Of a stretch of DNA of 64,000 nucleotides, positions 1-8,780 are shown piece by piece. The stretch spans positions 1 through 64,000 of the forward strand of contig CAZGVO010000012.1 in assembly GCA_964529175.1 (NCBI GenBank). The letters run 5' to 3'. A model generated the notes under the pieces. The model was given only the letters and a program-made list of their open reading frames with translations. It was not told the DNA's origin and did not search any database. The stretch comes from JAAFJM01 sp964529175. Lineage in GTDB: Bacteria; Bacteroidota; Bacteroidia; UKL13-3. How positions within the stretch are numbered: the first letter of the stretch is position 1; each line of letters starts with the position of its first letter. The position numbers and the translations under genes were made by a program.

Positions 1-344
1 CTATTGTTTATTACAGATTGAAACAAGTTGATTTTGATGGTAAAGTTAGCTATTCACAAGTTGTTAGAATTACTAGAAATGTAGAATCAATGAATTCGGC
101 AATTGTATTCCCTAATCCATTTAATAATGAGTATAATGTATCATTTAACTCAACAAAAGGTGGAATGGCTACATTAGAAACTGTAAATATTGAAGGTAAA
201 GTTATTGTTACTAAAACTACTGCTGTAACACAAGGAGCTAATACGGTTTCTATTGTTGAAGCAGCTAATTTAAGTGCAGGAGTTTACTTTGTTAGATTAA
301 CAGTAGATGGAGAAACTCAAGTAATGAAATTAGTTAAAAACTAA
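1..344 (+). CDS. T9SS type A sorting-domain protein, C-terminal fragment
   Basis: The reading frame is open from the window edge (frame of position 3) to a TAA at 342-344, so this is the 3' end of a larger gene. The visible start reads VYYRLKQVDFDGK, a segment typical of the region just before a T9SS sorting domain. It is followed by FPNPFNNEYNVSF and ends with GVYFVRLTVDGETQVMKLV, the standard type A C-terminal domain that directs export through the type IX system. The function of the upstream part cannot be seen. A strong hairpin terminator follows. Confidence 0.85.
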   Translation, partial: IVYYRLKQVDFDGKVSYSQVVRITRNVESMNSAIVFPNPFNNEYNVSFNSTKGGMATLETVNIEGKVIVTKTTAVTQGANTVSIVEAANLSAGVYFVRLTVDGETQVMKLVKN

Positions 345-370
345 TCTCTAAGAACTTAATAAATAAAAAA

Positions 371-402
371 GGCAACCTAAAATATTTAGGTTGCCTTTTT
401 TA
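371..402 (+). terminator. Rho-independent terminator after the T9SS protein
   Basis: A perfect 11-bp stem (371-381 with 385-395) closes on a 3-nt loop and is followed by a run of T residues. It lies 27 bases after the stop codon of the upstream gene. Confidence 0.9.
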
Positions 403-471
403 TTTTATATTAGCTAGTGTTTACATAATTTAATATACGCCAAATTACAAATTAGTATATTCGTACTAATT

Positions 472-1143
472 ATGAAAATTACTTATTACTCAATTATTAT
501 TCTCTTATTTGTTATTGCTGCTTGTAAGCATGAGCCTGAATTGGTTCAATTAGGAGGAAACTTAACTGATACTACACATACTGTGGTTCCAGTTCAAAAC
601 GATTCTGTTTGTTTTAACACCCAAATATTGCCTTTAATTACTGCTAGTTGTGCGCAAGCGGGGTGTCATGATGCTATTACTAGGGAAGAAGGTTTAACAT
701 TAAATTCTTACACAGGAATTATGAATATGGGTACTAATAACTTGGTAAAATATATTACTACTACTTCAAGTAAAAGAATGCCACCACCTCCACAACCTAA
801 AATGGATACTGCCAGTATTAACTTAATTAAACGTTGGATTGCAGAAGGTGCTAAAAATAGAATTTGTAACCCAACTAATTGTGATACTGCTAATGTAGCT
901 TACACTACGCATATAGCACCTATTATGAATACTTATTGTAAAGGTTGCCATAATTCAAGTAATTTAGGAGGAGGAGTAAATTTAGATAACTATTCAGATA
1001 CTAAAACCAATACATTAACAGGTAAAATGATCTGTACTATTACAGCAAATGGTTGTGCCATAATGCCAAAAGGTGGGTCATCGTTAAGTAGTTGTAATAT
1101 AAGAAAAATCCAAATTTGGGCTGCTAATAATTGTCCTCAATAA
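472..1143 (+). CDS. Lipoprotein with two cytochrome c-like haem motifs
   Basis: Product of 223 residues starting at ATG 472. The N-terminus is a lipoprotein signal with lipobox VIAAC (Cys18). Two haem-attachment-like motifs are visible: a C-x4-C-H at C60-C65-H66 and a conventional C-x2-C-H at C156-C159-H160, each near the start of a repeat of roughly 95 residues. CX4CH motifs occur in the planctomycete-type cytochrome c domain family, which is also common in Bacteroidota. It probably sits in the envelope as an electron carrier or as a structural domain of a surface complex. Its partner is not evident from the neighbours, which are unrelated and bounded by terminators. Haem binding at the first site is inferred only. 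Confidence 0.7.
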   Translation: MKITYYSIIILLFVIAACKHEPELVQLGGNLTDTTHTVVPVQNDSVCFNTQILPLITASCAQAGCHDAITREEGLTLNSYTGIMNMGTNNLVKYITTTSSKRMPPPPQPKMDTASINLIKRWIAEGAKNRICNPTNCDTANVAYTTHIAPIMNTYCKGCHNSSNLGGGVNLDNYSDTKTNTLTGKMICTITANGCAIMPKGGSSLSSCNIRKIQIWAANNCPQ

Positions 1144-1150
1144 TATAAAA

Positions 1151-1177
1151 AAAGCTGCTCACTGAGCAGCTTTTTTT
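1151..1177. terminator. Bidirectional terminator between convergent genes
   Basis: Ten-base arms (1151-1160 and 1164-1173) around an ACT loop, with A-tract and T-tract flanks so that it can act on both strands. It separates the lipoprotein gene from the convergent sugar kinase, whose stop codon overlaps its T-tract. Confidence 0.9.
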
Positions 1178-2069
1178 ATATTATTGAATAAAGTGGGCCA
1201 AACATTTGTATTTTTTGTGCTGCTATTTCTATTCCATACAGAACCGAAATCTCTATATCATTAGTATTTAGATATTGGGTTAAAAATGCTGCCCAAAAAG
1301 CATCGCCAGCTCCTGTAGTATCTTTTACTTCATCAACTTTTTGAGCAGGTTTAAAATGCCATTTATTTTCATACTTATACCACAATCCTTTTGAACCACA
1401 AGTTAAGCAAATAAAGGTGGTATTTAGTTCGTCTAAAAACGATTTTGCATCTTCTTCAGTTGGCTTTTCTATGTTGGTAAACCTCTGAAAATCGTCCATA
1501 CTCATTTTTAAAAATGGATTGAGTGACATGATAAAGTTAAAGGTACTTTTTCCATTATCATTACCCCAAATAGGTTGCGCAAAGTTCCAATCAACCGAAA
1601 GTTGACTGCCTAAGCTAACTGCATGTTTTATGGCTTGTAAAATATTAATTCGAGCTGGGTTTTTACTCAATGCAAATGCACTGGTATGAATAATATTTAC
1701 ATTCAAAAGTAAATTATCATCAATAGCAGGAACTTGTGCATCTGCCATTCTATAGGCAATAAAATCAGGTGTTCCCATACTTTTACCAACCAAAACTATT
1801 GAGGTTGGGTATTCATCATTTTGTGCTATATGACTTGTATTTATACCAATTTTTTCAATTTCATTGGTCAAAAATTTTCCAATATTGTCGTTACCAACAC
1901 AAGCTACCAATTCTGCTCTTTTGCCTAACCATTTTACATTTGCACATAAGTTTGCGGGGCTTCCTCCTTGAAACATTTGGAAGTTTTTAGCTTCAGAAAG
2001 TGTATTCACATGTTCATGGCTTATTAAATCGGCCAATAACTCGCCTATGGCAAGTACATCAATTTTCAT
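1176..2069 (-). CDS. PfkB-family carbohydrate kinase, probable fructokinase
   Basis: A 297-residue cytoplasmic kinase of the ribokinase/PfkB family. The N-terminal substrate and glycine motif reads GGSPANLCANVKWLG, and the C-terminal signature DTTGAGDAF covers residues 250-258, with Asp256 as the expected catalytic base and the glycines as anion hole. PfkB fructokinases transfer phosphate from ATP to fructose. The ATG at 2069 overlaps the end of the upstream invertase-like gene (stop at 2059), so the two are probably translationally coupled. It is the last gene of the sugar operon. Fructose as substrate is inferred from the adjacent GH100-like enzyme; another sugar remains possible. Confidence 0.82.
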   Translation of the reverse strand: MKIDVLAIGELLADLISHEHVNTLSEAKNFQMFQGGSPANLCANVKWLGKRAELVACVGNDNIGKFLTNEIEKIGINTSHIAQNDEYPTSIVLVGKSMGTPDFIAYRMADAQVPAIDDNLLLNVNIIHTSAFALSKNPARINILQAIKHAVSLGSQLSVDWNFAQPIWGNDNGKSTFNFIMSLNPFLKMSMDDFQRFTNIEKPTEEDAKSFLDELNTTFICLTCGSKGLWYKYENKWHFKPAQKVDEVKDTTGAGDAFWAAFLTQYLNTNDIEISVLYGIEIAAQKIQMFGPLYSII

Positions 2070-3261
2070 GTAAGTTAATTATTTTATTTGTTTGATTATA
2101 ACTATGGGCTAATACTGATCCAGCTGCACTCCAAGTGCAAAATGGAATTCCAATTGCTTGGAAAGTTAGGCTATGTAAGCATTCGTTAAATTGCCAACTT
2201 TCGCCATTAATGGAAGATACAGCATTGGCTTGATGTATTGATTCTTCTAATTTTAAAGCTAGTTGCGCATTATATGGTTGAACAGCAGCAGCAGCTATTC
2301 CGTTCCAAACTGGCCAAAGTCCACCATTATGAAACTCGTAAGGTTTGTTCCTAAACTCATAAGCATAATTGTTTTTTAAAATATTGTAATCATCATCTTT
2401 ACCTTGAATAGGAGGACTAAATGAGGCTAAAATTTGGTCTTTTTCGTTTAGTTTTTTTTCAATATTATTTACTACAGCTTCTTTTATTTCTTCATTTCCT
2501 AAGCCAAGTATCAAAGCCAAGCTTTGGCTTTGTAAATCAAATTGGGTAAAAACTTGGCTTGGAGTAAATCCCATACACCATTGATTATGAGGTATTTGTG
2601 TATGTAGTCTCTCTAAAGATGCTGAATATAAGTTAGTTGCATTTGAATGGTGCCAATAATTTTGTTCAATTACTTTTTGAATAGTTTTAGCTTTTAGTAA
2701 ATAACGTTCGCTGTTAAATATTTTAGCTGCTAATCGCAATGCGTATAAACGCAATAATTGGTCAAAAAGTACGTAACCTTGTTGTATGTATTCATCGGCC
2801 CAATTGGCACTAATTGGCGAATACATTAAGTGTTTGCCATTAAACTCCCAGGCCGACATAACTGAAAATGCTTTTTCTATCTGCGTTTTATATTGCCAAG
2901 CAAAATCCACATTTTGAGTTTGCTGTGCATATAAACAAAGGCCAATAATTGCCCAACTTGGATTATCTACTCGGCCAACTATTCCGCCATAACTTACATT
3001 TCCATTGGTAGTTACATTAGAAGGCATAAAACCATCTTCATGTTGATTGCTAAAAATGGTGATAAGCGTTTGTTTAAATGTTTCAATTAAATCAGGCTCA
3101 CCGCTTGCTAAAGCAGCAATGCCACAAATAACACCATCTCTTGTCCATACTCTTGCATAGTTATCAGTTTGAATGGTACTTGCTAAAAAACCGTTAGCCG
3201 ATGATGCACTCCGCATGACAGCTAAAGCCTTTTTGTAAGCTATGTTGTTATCCAAATCCAT
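2059..3261 (-). CDS. GH100-like neutral/alkaline invertase
   Basis: A 400-residue protein without signal peptide, so probably cytoplasmic. It has the (alpha/alpha)6-type features of the GH100 neutral invertase family: a VWTRDG motif whose Asp42 matches the family's catalytic acid region, WADEYIQQGYVLFDQ in the middle, and HNGGLWPVWNG at 311-321 resembling the HNGGSWP signature of plant and cyanobacterial neutral invertases. Such enzymes hydrolyse sucrose to glucose and fructose. The ATG at 3259-3261 overlaps the TAA of the upstream symporter gene by one base, indicating tight coupling. Activity on another alpha-glucoside cannot be excluded, but the fructokinase next to it favours sucrose. Confidence 0.72.
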   Translation of the reverse strand: MDLDNNIAYKKALAVMRSASSANGFLASTIQTDNYARVWTRDGVICGIAALASGEPDLIETFKQTLITIFSNQHEDGFMPSNVTTNGNVSYGGIVGRVDNPSWAIIGLCLYAQQTQNVDFAWQYKTQIEKAFSVMSAWEFNGKHLMYSPISANWADEYIQQGYVLFDQLLRLYALRLAAKIFNSERYLLKAKTIQKVIEQNYWHHSNATNLYSASLERLHTQIPHNQWCMGFTPSQVFTQFDLQSQSLALILGLGNEEIKEAVVNNIEKKLNEKDQILASFSPPIQGKDDDYNILKNNYAYEFRNKPYEFHNGGLWPVWNGIAAAAVQPYNAQLALKLEESIHQANAVSSINGESWQFNECLHSLTFQAIGIPFCTWSAAGSVLAHSYNQTNKIINLHEN

Positions 3262-4847
3262 TATCTAAATAAATAAACTACTATGCCCGTTAAAACAATT
3301 AATATAATGCTATAAACTCTATAGTTTTGATGCCATTTTAAAGATTTCATCGCGATAGTTTCGCTGGTATAAAGTTCTTTATTCCAAACTATATTATCTA
3401 TTTTTTCAGATGCTGGTTTATCAGTTAATAGTGAAGTTATTACTGTTATTGTAAAACAAATAGCAAAAATAATTGGAGCCTTGAATAAAAATGGAATATC
3501 AATAACCCATTGAGTATTTAAAGTTTCGGCTATTACCACAAATAAACCCAGTAACATCCCTGTAATTAAGCCAGTAAATGCACCTGCAGAAGTGGTGCGT
3601 TTGTTAAATAATCCTAATAAGAAAACTGCTACTACTGGTGGTGAAATTAGCGCCAATACACCTTGCATATAATCCATAAATGAATTGAATTTCGCAATTT
3701 GCGGAGCCCATAAAACAGCTATTATCATAAAGAAAACGGTAGAAATTTGACCAACTTTTACCATTTGTGTTCCTGATAAATCAGGACGTACTTTTTGAAT
3801 AATATCCATACTAATTAAAGTGCTTGCTGAGTTTAAAGTAGCACTTACTGCTGATGCCATAGCAGCTAAAAAACCTGCAATGGTTAACCCGATTAAACCC
3901 ATTGGTAAGTATTGGAATAAAAGGGTAGGGTAGGTGGCCGAACTGTCAGTTAAATTAGGTAAAAGTTTGATGGCCATAATACCTGGTATTACTAATAAAA
4001 ACAATACAGGAATTTTAAGTAAACCTGCAAATAATGCACCTTTACGACCTTCGTCAATATTTTTTGCACTTAAAGCACGTTGCACAATAAACTGATTATT
4101 GCACCAAAAATAAAATCCGAGTAAAGGCACTCCTAAAACTAAACCAAGCCAAGGCATACTCTTATCGGTATTGGGTAAAATTAAGTGGGTCATGGTTTCT
4201 GATTTTGAATTGGCAATAGCCCAAATATCGCTCCATGAACCAGCATTTATATAAACAATAACAGCTAAAGTTACAGCCGAAAAAAGTAAAATCAAGGTAT
4301 TAATTACCTCGGTTTTCATTACACTTGAAAGGCCGCCTAAAACGGTATAGGAAGCTGCAAACAAAGCTAAGCCACCAATAACTAAATAAGGGTTTACATC
4401 GCCTGAAATGAATGAAATGGTTTTATATCCTGCATAAAGTGTTCCTGCAGTATCAATAAATATGTTTCCTATTAAAGTAATAATTGAAAAGTATAATCGG
4501 CTACGGTAATCGAAGCGCTTTTCAAAAAATTCGGGCATGGTATAAATGCCACTTTTTATGTAATATGGTAGTATAAAAACACAAAAAATTACTAGAATGA
4601 CTGATGCCATCCACTCGTAATTAAATACTGAAAGGCCATTTGTATAGGCTCCTCCAGTTATAGCAACTAATGAGTTACTTGAAATATTGGCTGCAAACAT
4701 GGATAAGCCAATAACAGGCCAGGTCATTGATTTGCCCCCTAAAAAGTATTCTTCTGATGTACTTTTTTTGCCTGATTTAATTCCATAAATAATAATTCCA
4801 ATGATGTAAATTATTATAATGGCTATATCTATTTGACTTATATGCAT
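3261..4847 (-). CDS. Sodium/solute symporter (SSS family), sugar uptake
   Basis: A 528-residue inner-membrane protein with about 13-14 hydrophobic segments and the SSS (SLC5-like) start: after the first helix comes SEEYFLGGKSMTWPVIGLS, then AANISSNSLVAITG. Family members import sugars, amino acids or vitamins with sodium. Position between a TonB-dependent receptor gene and an invertase gene implies that it carries the sugar released from the periplasm into the cytoplasm. Start ATG 4847. It is preceded by a large hairpin (4882-4949) that may reduce its expression relative to the receptor. Substrate is inferred from context only. Confidence 0.85.
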   Translation of the reverse strand: MHISQIDIAIIIIYIIGIIIYGIKSGKKSTSEEYFLGGKSMTWPVIGLSMFAANISSNSLVAITGGAYTNGLSVFNYEWMASVILVIFCVFILPYYIKSGIYTMPEFFEKRFDYRSRLYFSIITLIGNIFIDTAGTLYAGYKTISFISGDVNPYLVIGGLALFAASYTVLGGLSSVMKTEVINTLILLFSAVTLAVIVYINAGSWSDIWAIANSKSETMTHLILPNTDKSMPWLGLVLGVPLLGFYFWCNNQFIVQRALSAKNIDEGRKGALFAGLLKIPVLFLLVIPGIMAIKLLPNLTDSSATYPTLLFQYLPMGLIGLTIAGFLAAMASAVSATLNSASTLISMDIIQKVRPDLSGTQMVKVGQISTVFFMIIAVLWAPQIAKFNSFMDYMQGVLALISPPVVAVFLLGLFNKRTTSAGAFTGLITGMLLGLFVVIAETLNTQWVIDIPFLFKAPIIFAICFTITVITSLLTDKPASEKIDNIVWNKELYTSETIAMKSLKWHQNYRVYSIILIVLTGIVVYLFR

Positions 4848-4881
4848 GGTTTATTTTATTTAATTATAAAAATACTAAAAA

Positions 4882-4949
4882 GGAAACAAGTACCAAACCA
4901 TTAGCCATGAACAATGAAAAAATGCTAAGGTTTGATACTTGATGTTTCC
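4882..4949 (-). promoter_or_regulatory. Intra-operon stem-loop, possible attenuator
   Basis: On the minus strand a long imperfect stem (4929-4949 pairing with 4882-4899, with a three-base bulge) encloses a smaller TTAGC/GCTAA stem and is followed by TTTTTAG. It lies between the receptor stop and the symporter start. It looks like a leaky terminator or an mRNA processing/stability element that would give more receptor than transporter. Confidence 0.6.
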
Positions 4950-4972
4950 CTACTATTTATTTAAAACTACTC

Positions 4973-7609
4973 TTAGAAAGTTAAACGTAAAGTTGCCGAT
5001 ACAGAGCGACCAGCAATAGAACGAGCGCGGATAATATTAGTTTTGTTTTCTGTAATTGAACCTTCTTCCGATTCTGTAATACCTAAACTGTTCAATAAAT
5101 TGTTAGCATTTAACGAGAACATTAAATTTTTAGCAATTGAGAAATTAGCGTAAGCATTGGTAATGGTATAAGCAGGCATAATTAATTTATTATCATCTTG
5201 AGTATATGCTGCCATAGTTCCAATAAAGTTTAATCCAACTGCATGTTTACCTAATTTATAATTAGCAAATACTGTATAAATTAATGGAGATTGACGTCTT
5301 GGAGCATTACCTTTATTAGCACCAGAAGTAATTTCGGCTTTGGTTACAGTAGCACTTGCTCTTAAATCAAAGTTTTTGGTAAACGCATAAACACCTTCTA
5401 ATTCTAAACCAAATGATTGGTAATCGTTTTGAATTACCTTTTGAGTAGTAGCTTCGTAACCACCTTCTTCGTTTACATTAGCATAAAAACCAGTTACAAA
5501 AATACCACCTTGTTTAAATTTATATTTGTATCCTAATTCACCTTGATTAATTTTATCTAACGTAGCTCTTGCATCACCATTGGTTAAAATAGAGCTGCTA
5601 AATAAAATTCTATCAGCTTTAGCAGTAGCACCAGTGCTGTAACGGCCAAATACTGCTGATGAATTATTTAATTTATAGTTAGCACCTACTGAGTATGATA
5701 AGTAATCATATTTGTAATTTACCACTTGTGCAGTGGTATGGTTAATTGAAGAAACGCTAATTTCGTTTGCTGAAATTTTACCATCATTGTTTACGTCAAT
5801 ATTTGATTGAGAAGAGCCAGCAAATGAACCTGTAACTTTACCCATGTCCCAACGTGCACTTGCATCAACCGATAAGTTTTTAAATTCGTAAGCTACACCT
5901 AAGTTTGGAGCAGTAATATCGTATTTGGTATCGTAGCTTCTTGTACAGCAGTTGCCCCAAACAGGAACACCATAAGCAAATTGGCCATTTTGAGTTAATT
6001 TGGTTCCAAAAGTATCAATATCTAATGGGCGGGTTCCGTTACCATTTACATCAGCTAAATATGAATTCCATAACCAAGCCATTGAAATATTTTGGTACGA
6101 TTTGTAAACACCTCCATTAATGGTTAAGTTATCGTTTACTTTTTTCTTTACTTTAAAATCGTTTGCAAATAAGTTGAAGTTTTTTAGTTCAGTATCAAAC
6201 ATATGAATTATCATAGCATTTTGACCGGTATAAGCAGTTCCATCGTTAGCGTAAGTTAAGTTAGCATTTGCCATACTTAAACCCATTGCACTTCCAACTG
6301 AAGTTAACATATCAGTTGTTGAACCTACAGCAGCCGGAAATGGGGCAATAAAACGTCCAGAGTTTACTGAAAATCTTCCGCGGTTTTCAACACTCCAGCC
6401 TTCGCCTAAATCAAATACAAATTCAGCACCAAAAGCTTTTGATTCTGGGTGCATTCCATCAGCAATATCTACATTTCTTCTTCCTCCATCTACACCTAAG
6501 CCATTATTTTGTAACATGTATGGGCTATGAATAGTTCCTGTTAATGCATCAAAACCATTCATTGATTTATAAGTAGGATTGCTATTAGAACCTGTTACTT
6601 CAATTGGCATTGGCATGTAAGCAGCAGCTCTATCATTTAAATATTTTAAGTAAATACGAGCATAACCTTTATTGAATTTTTTAGTCATACTTGCTTTAAC
6701 TTGGCCACCATTATTAGCGTTAAAACCAGCAGTTCTAACACCTTCGCCTAAGCGATAAAAACCACCAATATGAAAACTTAAATCTTTTGAAATAGGTGCA
6801 CCATAATCAAAATCAGTTCTGTAATTATTATAGTCCAAACCTAAAGTTGTAGCTATGCTTCCGCCTTCAGTAGCACCTGTTTTGCTAATAAAGTTAATAA
6901 TACCTGCAGGGCTATTGGTTCCTTGTGTAGATGCTGAACCACCACGAATTGCTTCAATTCTTGATACACTTTGATCTGCTCTTAAAAAAATATCCGCAGT
7001 TCCAAAAGCAATATCACCAAATTGTAAAACTGGTAAACCATCTTCTTGTAATTGTAAATATTTTGAACCTCCAGATGAAATAGGCACACCACGTACGGTA
7101 ATATTTGTATTACCATCTCCTGCCGAAGCTTCAGAACGAATACCTGGAATAGCACGGAATAATTCAGCAGTTGTTCTTGGTGCTGATTGCCACATTTGAT
7201 CAGCTCTAATTGAACTGATAGAAACACTTGATTCTAGTTTTGATTTTGGATTAGCAACACCTGTAATAACAGTTTCTTTTAACCCCAAAGCATCAGCGGA
7301 TAAAGTAAAGTTTTGAATGCTATTATCAGCCACAATATTTACAACGGCTTTTTCTTTTTCAAAACCCATTAAGCTTGCTGTTACGGTTACTTCTGCTAAT
7401 CCTTTCGAATCGAATGACAAAGTGTAGTTTCCTTTATCATCGGTGCTAACTGAATACTGTAAATCGGGAATAGAAACAACAGTTCCAGGTAAGCCTGCAC
7501 CTTTGTTGTCGTTAACGCTTCCCTTAATCGTTTTTGTTTGAGCTATAGCCATATTAAAGCTTAAGCAAAGCATGAAAAACATGCACACATTTAAGTAAAT
7601 TCTTTTCAT
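4973..7609 (-). CDS. TonB-dependent receptor, probable sugar (sucrose) uptake
   Basis: I take ATG 7609 as start, giving 878 residues that begin with a clean signal peptide (MKRIYLNVCMFFMLCLSF...AIAQ); the frame is open further upstream to a TTG at 7717, but that stretch is not signal-like and covers the operators. Order: signal peptide, carboxypeptidase-regulatory-like domain (about 22-110), plug (about 115-245, with VRGVPISSGG and IEAIRGG motifs), then a 22-strand-type barrel ending in aromatic F. It imports a large substrate using TonB energy. No SusD partner is next to it, so it is not a classical SusC/SusD pair. The sugar operon downstream indicates the substrate class. Confidence 0.85.
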   Translation of the reverse strand: MKRIYLNVCMFFMLCLSFNMAIAQTKTIKGSVNDNKGAGLPGTVVSIPDLQYSVSTDDKGNYTLSFDSKGLAEVTVTASLMGFEKEKAVVNIVADNSIQNFTLSADALGLKETVITGVANPKSKLESSVSISSIRADQMWQSAPRTTAELFRAIPGIRSEASAGDGNTNITVRGVPISSGGSKYLQLQEDGLPVLQFGDIAFGTADIFLRADQSVSRIEAIRGGSASTQGTNSPAGIINFISKTGATEGGSIATTLGLDYNNYRTDFDYGAPISKDLSFHIGGFYRLGEGVRTAGFNANNGGQVKASMTKKFNKGYARIYLKYLNDRAAAYMPMPIEVTGSNSNPTYKSMNGFDALTGTIHSPYMLQNNGLGVDGGRRNVDIADGMHPESKAFGAEFVFDLGEGWSVENRGRFSVNSGRFIAPFPAAVGSTTDMLTSVGSAMGLSMANANLTYANDGTAYTGQNAMIIHMFDTELKNFNLFANDFKVKKKVNDNLTINGGVYKSYQNISMAWLWNSYLADVNGNGTRPLDIDTFGTKLTQNGQFAYGVPVWGNCCTRSYDTKYDITAPNLGVAYEFKNLSVDASARWDMGKVTGSFAGSSQSNIDVNNDGKISANEISVSSINHTTAQVVNYKYDYLSYSVGANYKLNNSSAVFGRYSTGATAKADRILFSSSILTNGDARATLDKINQGELGYKYKFKQGGIFVTGFYANVNEEGGYEATTQKVIQNDYQSFGLELEGVYAFTKNFDLRASATVTKAEITSGANKGNAPRRQSPLIYTVFANYKLGKHAVGLNFIGTMAAYTQDDNKLIMPAYTITNAYANFSIAKNLMFSLNANNLLNSLGITESEEGSITENKTNIIRARSIAGRSVSATLRLTF

Positions 7610-7676
7610 ATAAATTTTTGTTTTTATGTAAAACAACGTTAGATTCAATGAGTTAAACTTCCTAACGCAACGGAAT

Positions 7677-7699
7677 GCAAACGGTTGTGCAAACGTTTG
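7677..7699. promoter_or_regulatory. Tandem LacI-type operator-like palindromes
   Basis: CAAACGTTTG at 7690-7699 is a perfect 10-bp palindrome with the central CG typical of LacI-family operators. A degenerate copy, CAAACGGTTG (7678-7687), sits 12 bp upstream, on the same helical side roughly. They lie in the gap between the divergent LacI gene and receptor gene, as expected for control of both. Confidence 0.7.
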
Positions 7700-7702
7700 T
7701 TG

Positions 7703-7733
7703 TTGATAAATTGACATTTTTTTGTCATATTTG
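7703..7733 (+). promoter_or_regulatory. Probable promoter of the LacI gene
   Basis: A TTG at 7703-7705 is separated by 20 bases from CATATTTG (7726-7733), one mismatch from the Bacteroidota -7 consensus TAnnTTTG. The predicted transcription start falls at or near the ATG at 7740, so the mRNA would have almost no leader. Confidence 0.45.
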
Positions 7734-7739
7734 AATTAC

Positions 7740-8729
7740 ATGAAGAGAATAACAATTAAGGATATTGCCAAGTATTTGAATATCAATCCATCAACGGTTT
7801 CGCGTGCTTTGCGTAACCATTCTGATGTTAGTTCTCAGCTAAAAGAACAAGTTACCCAACTTGCCAATAAACTTGGTTATAAACCTAATTATGCAGCCAT
7901 TAATTTACGCAAAGGAAAAAGCAATACCATAGGATTAATTATTCCTGAAATATCTACCTATTTTGCACCTTCGGTAATTAGAGCAGTTGAAGATATAACC
8001 CACGATATGGGTTATAATTTATTGATTTTACAATCGAATGATAGTTTGGAGCGCGAAATACAAAATGTAGAAATTTGTGCCCAGCTTGGAGTAGAAGGAA
8101 TTTTGATATCGTTAACCAAAGAAAGCACAGATTTGGAGCACTTTTCAGAATTGGTTCATTTAGATACACAAATTGTATTTTTTGATAAAACCCTGCACGA
8201 AAATTATTGGCATAAGGTTACTATACCTGATAAAAAGGCGACTACTGATGCCGTAGTTTATTTAAGTAGACTTAGTAAAAGTAAAAATATTGCAGGCATT
8301 TTTGGAGATGAGAGATTATCAATTACTCAAGATAGATTAAGTGCTTACCGTGAAACATTAAATGAGTTAAAGTATAAAATTGAAGAACCTAAAATTAAAT
8401 TTGCTAGCAGTGTGAGTGCAGCTGAAGAAGCATTTGTTAAACTGTGGAGTTCGAATTCAAAACCTCAAATGTTATTTATTATGAGCGATGAAATTTTAGA
8501 AGGGGTAGCTAAGGCTATTTATAAATTGAAAATAAATGTTCCCGAAGAGCTTAAAATTGTTGCGTTAAGCGATGGTTATTTGCCCAAAATACTAAGCTTT
8601 AATGTTCCATATGTTCAAACATCAGGGTTCAGTGTTGGTTTAAAAGCAGCGCAAACATTGTTTGATTTAATTAAAGGAAAAACTCCAGAGCAAAAAAATC
8701 AATGTGTAGATACGCCATTAATAAAATAG
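7740..8729 (+). CDS. LacI-family transcriptional regulator of the sugar locus
   Basis: A 329-residue regulator; ATG 7740 is chosen because it gives the normal LacI start MKRITIKDIAKYLN; an upstream TTG (7722) would add six unusual residues. The N-terminal helix-turn-helix (about 4-25) has the NPSTVSRALRN recognition helix, followed by the hinge around LGYKPNYAAINLRKGKS and the periplasmic-binding-protein-like ligand domain (about 60-329, starting TIGLIIPEI). It probably represses the divergent receptor-symporter-invertase-kinase operon through the palindromes at 7677-7699 and is released by a sugar or sugar phosphate. The analogous regulator in the Xanthomonas sux locus is also LacI-type. Confidence 0.88.
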   Translation: MKRITIKDIAKYLNINPSTVSRALRNHSDVSSQLKEQVTQLANKLGYKPNYAAINLRKGKSNTIGLIIPEISTYFAPSVIRAVEDITHDMGYNLLILQSNDSLEREIQNVEICAQLGVEGILISLTKESTDLEHFSELVHLDTQIVFFDKTLHENYWHKVTIPDKKATTDAVVYLSRLSKSKNIAGIFGDERLSITQDRLSAYRETLNELKYKIEEPKIKFASSVSAAEEAFVKLWSSNSKPQMLFIMSDEILEGVAKAIYKLKINVPEELKIVALSDGYLPKILSFNVPYVQTSGFSVGLKAAQTLFDLIKGKTPEQKNQCVDTPLIK

Positions 8730-8776
8730 ACATAAAAAAAGCCGCTTATTAGCGGCTTTTTTTATGTCTATTTTAT
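8721..8776. terminator. Very long perfect hairpin, bidirectional terminator
   Basis: Perfect 26-bp arms (8721-8746 and 8751-8776) around a TATT loop. The GC-rich core GCCGCT/AGCGGC is flanked by A7/T7 tracts, so termination works in both directions for the convergent regulator and protease genes. The left arm contains the stop codon of the regulator gene. Confidence 0.9.
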
Positions 8777-8780
8777 AATA

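Noticed and set aside
4973..7609. SusC-type receptor
   Set aside because: It has a carboxypeptidase-like domain and plug, but it is shorter than usual SusC proteins and no SusD gene is adjacent.
7610..7717. Longer N-terminus for the TonB-dependent receptor (TTG 7717)
   Set aside because: It would place 36 non-signal residues before a perfect signal peptide and cover the operator region; ATG 7609 is preferred.
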